Shown in pieces: positions 49,356 to 51,322 of a stretch of DNA of 51,322 nt. The notes below the pieces were generated by a model that ran no database searches, was not told the DNA's origin, and saw only the letters and a program-made list of their open reading frames with translations. The DNA comes from CAZGBT01 sp964524025 (GTDB lineage Archaea > Aenigmatarchaeota > Aenigmatarchaeia > CG10238-14 > EX4484-224), in the NCBI GenBank assembly GCA_964524025.1, contig CAZGBT010000007.1:1-51322 (forward strand), written 5' to 3'. Position 1 is the stretch's first letter, and each line of letters begins with the position of its first letter. Made by a program: the position numbers and the translations under genes.

Positions 49356-50114
49356 GTGAAAGGATTTGTATACCAAGTTGTAAAAGAAGCTTCTAGATTG
49401 TTGATTAAGAACTTTGGAAGATATAAAGAAAAAAGAGGTTTAGCAAAAGAAGTTGTAACTAAAATAGATAAAGCTATCAATGAGCTTTTAGTAGAGAAAT
49501 TGAAAAACAAGTATCCGTTTAATTTTCTTTCTGAAGAACTTGGCTTTATAAATAACAAATCTGAATTTACTTGGGTTATAGACCCTTTAGACGGCACTGC
49601 AAATTTTGCTGTTGGAAATCCATTTTTCTCTATATCCATAGCCTTACTTCACGAGCAAAAACCGATTTTTGGCTTAATTTATGCGCCAATTTTAAAGGAA
49701 TTATACCTTGCTGAAGAAGGAAAGGGGAGTTATCTTAATGGAAGACCTATAGAAGTTTCCAAAATAAGTTCTTTAAGGAAATCTTACATCTTATATTGCG
49801 AAGGTGGATCTAAAACTAATGCACGAATAGCAAAAATAAATTTCTTAGTTCATCCAAAGGTAAAGGATATAAGAAAATTAGGATCGGCAGCTTTAGAATG
49901 TGCATGGGTTGCAAGCGGGAGGGCAGAAGGTTATTATACGTTAAAAATAAGCCCATGGGATGTTGCAGCAGGTGTGTTATTGGTAGAAGAGGCAGGAGGT
50001 AAAGTTACTGATTTTAAAGGAAAAACTTGGAAACCTAAAAAATGTAATTTTATTGCTACTAACGAAAGAATTCACAAGAGACTTTTGTCTTTGATTAACA
50101 AAAATACTACTTGA
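49356..50114 (+). CDS. suhB: Inositol monophosphatase / fructose-1,6-bisphosphatase family
   Basis: A 252-aa metal-dependent phosphatase starting at GTG. The motifs VTKIDKAINELL, FLSEELG, VIDPLDGTANFAVGNPFFSISIAL and SPWDVAAGVLLVEEAGGKVTDFKG provide the Mg2+ ligands (Glu in SEE, DPLDGT, WDVAAG). Archaeal members are often bifunctional IMP/FBP phosphatases. It follows the PRTase-like gene by 2 nt and is the last gene of the hppA operon. Confidence 0.93.
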   Translation: MKGFVYQVVKEASRLLIKNFGRYKEKRGLAKEVVTKIDKAINELLVEKLKNKYPFNFLSEELGFINNKSEFTWVIDPLDGTANFAVGNPFFSISIALLHEQKPIFGLIYAPILKELYLAEEGKGSYLNGRPIEVSKISSLRKSYILYCEGGSKTNARIAKINFLVHPKVKDIRKLGSAALECAWVASGRAEGYYTLKISPWDVAAGVLLVEEAGGKVTDFKGKTWKPKKCNFIATNERIHKRLLSLINKNTT

Positions 50115-50125
50115 AAGTAAAAACT

Positions 50126-50139
50126 TTTTATATATATAT
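50126..50139 (+). promoter_or_regulatory. TATA box before the TIM-barrel gene
   Basis: TTTTTATATATATA ends about 20 nt upstream of the ATG at 50159. It supports that ATG as the start instead of the in-frame TTG at 50111, which lies upstream of the TATA box. Confidence 0.5.
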
Positions 50140-50158
50140 GTTATGCAATATCTTAATT

Positions 50159-51136
50159 ATGCCACTTTTCGGCCTAGGAGTTTGGAATTATAACGTAAAT
50201 TTTCTGAGGGAATTCCAGGAAAAACTTTATAACCACCTTGATGTGTTAGAGTTTGTAAGCGGTCATAGTTTGCTAATATTGCACGGCTTGCCAAAGCCTT
50301 ATACACTACACGTTAGAAGAGTGGACCCCCACGTTGAAGATACAAGACAGTTTAATTTAGCTGTGCCAGAAGAAGTCGAAGAGGGTATAAGAAAGCATGA
50401 ACCTTACTTGATTAACGGTCCTTTAGTCGTTTCTTTTCATTTAGGTTTCAGCGCGGTTGACGTTGGAAAAATGTATGTAGGATATTGTAGGAGATGCTAT
50501 GCTGTTTCAAAACCCCTATCCAGAGAGGAAACACTTTCTACAATTAATCGATCATTGGATATAATCCGTCAATATTTTAAAAATATAGGCGTAAGAACTC
50601 GTTTAGCACTAGAAAATTTGGATTATTACCCAGATTACTTTGGAAACCCCTCCTATAAGTCACCATATCATTGGGTCTGCGACCCAGATTTTATAAACGA
50701 AATTTTTGATCAGAACCCTGATTTTTGGTTATTACTTGATATCGGTCATGCACAGATTACAGCTATAACAAAGTATAAGGCAACACCTTCTACCATAAAA
50801 GAAAAAACTATTGATTATATTTTTCAACTTCCACTTGAAAAGACGGTAGAAATTCATGTTAACGGAATTACATGGGACCCTAAGAAAGGTGTGTTAATAG
50901 ATTCCCATAAAGACTTATGCGAGTGGGAACATCTCGATATCTTGGGGTGTGTTTTGGATCAGAGGGGAGTTAATCCCATAGTCATAATTTATGAACCTAG
51001 AGTTCTTGGCCCAAAAGATTTAGGATGGTTTTCTCGAGATTTTGCAGCACTTACTGATTTTCTTAAAGATAAAGGCATTTTAGAATCAACTTACGAACTT
51101 CCATATATTTTAAGAGATTACATTAAAGAAAACTAG
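50159..51136 (+). CDS. DUF692/xylose-isomerase-like TIM-barrel protein
   Basis: A 325-aa protein with FGLGVWNYN at the N-terminus, VVSFHLGFS, ALENLDYYPDYFG, WLLLDIGHAQITA, VEIHVNG and DSHKDLCEWEHLDIL. This order (E-N, D-x-G-H, E-I-H, D-S-H) is that of metal-binding TIM barrels related to DUF692, whose studied members are iron oxidases that modify peptides, and to sugar-phosphate isomerase/epimerases. No precursor peptide or second protein is visible nearby, so the substrate is open. The start at 50159 follows a TATA box. CGN codons occur. Family placement is moderately sure. Confidence 0.6.
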   Translation: MPLFGLGVWNYNVNFLREFQEKLYNHLDVLEFVSGHSLLILHGLPKPYTLHVRRVDPHVEDTRQFNLAVPEEVEEGIRKHEPYLINGPLVVSFHLGFSAVDVGKMYVGYCRRCYAVSKPLSREETLSTINRSLDIIRQYFKNIGVRTRLALENLDYYPDYFGNPSYKSPYHWVCDPDFINEIFDQNPDFWLLLDIGHAQITAITKYKATPSTIKEKTIDYIFQLPLEKTVEIHVNGITWDPKKGVLIDSHKDLCEWEHLDILGCVLDQRGVNPIVIIYEPRVLGPKDLGWFSRDFAALTDFLKDKGILESTYELPYILRDYIKEN

Positions 51137-51267
51137 GTTTTAAGGATAGTTGGAGAGTAAGCTATCCTCGATACTGATTCTATCTATGGCAAAGTGAGAA
51201 AAGTTTATACTTAGTTAGCTAAGAAATTGAAAGAAAAGACAGACGAGCTCTGAGTGAAAAAATGGAG

Positions 51268-51322
51268 TGGACCGGCCGGGATTCGAACCCGGAGCCTTCC
51301 CGCTGCGAACGGGACGCTCTAC
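51268..51322 (-). tRNA. tRNA-Ala (anticodon CGC), 5' part cut by the window edge
   Basis: The 3' 55 nt: anticodon stem TCCCG/CGGGA with loop TTCGCAG, anticodon CGC; T-arm CCGGG TTCGAAT CCCGG; acceptor 3' strand CCGGTCC and discriminator A. U70 in the acceptor strand predicts the G3:U70 pair that identifies alanine tRNAs, in agreement with the anticodon. The 5' acceptor and D-arm lie beyond 51322. No CCA is encoded. Confidence 0.88.

Noticed and set aside
51143..51168. Inverted repeat AGGATAG/CTATCCT after the TIM-barrel gene
   Set aside because: Only 7 bp with a 12-nt loop and no U tract; likely chance in AT-rich DNA.

Overview
The window is an AT-rich stretch of an archaeal chromosome. The archaeal call rests on ribosomal proteins L10e and S27e, a TIP49/RuvB-like AAA+ ATPase, a DUF1512 protein, a short histone-fold protein, an archaeal-type phosphoglycerate mutase, an aCPSF2-like nuclease, a tRNA-Glu intron after position 37, tRNAs without an encoded CCA, and TATA boxes about 25 nt upstream of apparently leaderless starts. 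The A24 signal peptidase, the K+-independent membrane pyrophosphatase and the IorAB oxidoreductase suggest an anaerobic, peptide-using, possibly thermophilic organism. The phylum cannot be fixed from this window. A 100-N scaffold gap with identical 55-bp flanks shows that this is a draft assembly, so single-base frameshifts must be read with care.

Layout. 1-10 kb: end of an NAD(P)H-hydrate repair gene, an unrecognised 517-aa gene, the iorA-iorB-small gene operon, a prepilin peptidase facing seryl-tRNA synthetase, an amino-acid permease and a beta-CASP nuclease. 10-16.6 kb: a small gene pair divergent across an inverted repeat, then phosphoglycerate mutase and an enolase overlapping in one operon (two successive steps of lower glycolysis), a DHH phosphoesterase, and a membrane protein-rtcA-uridine kinase operon. 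16.7-23 kb: TIP49, a minus-strand run of envelope protein, NYN protein, S27e and zinc-ribbon Hsp20-like protein, then DUF1512, histone fold and L10e. 23-26.3 kb: a frameshifted winged-helix gene, the scaffold gap and two tandem SAMHD1-like HD proteins.

26.4-31.2 kb: phosphoenolpyruvate synthase carrying two inteins, one with an extra zinc ribbon and one with a degraded endonuclease. 31.2-32 kb: a gene-poor stretch with apparent gene remnants. 32-37 kb: methyltransferases, a YkgJ-type protein, a PfkB kinase, tRNA-Thr(GGT) and a radical SAM protein. 37.1-44.7 kb: an accessory island with a MoxR-type AAA+ ATPase, a VWA protein with a possible metallopeptidase domain, two tandem paralogues of unknown family, then opposing genes for a helical protein, a membrane-anchored protein, a small gene broken by an in-frame TAA, and a nucleotidyltransferase/small-partner pair whose nucleotidyltransferase is broken at two A7 tracts. 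44.8-51.3 kb: intron-containing tRNA-Glu(TTC), a small unknown gene, a tight operon (H+-pyrophosphatase, unknown, TsaC, PRTase-like, inositol monophosphatase), a DUF692-like TIM-barrel protein and a truncated tRNA-Ala(CGC).

The best candidate for an undescribed system is the MoxR-VWA-paralogue cluster at 37.2-42.1 kb. The tandem HD pair and the inteins are the next most interesting items.
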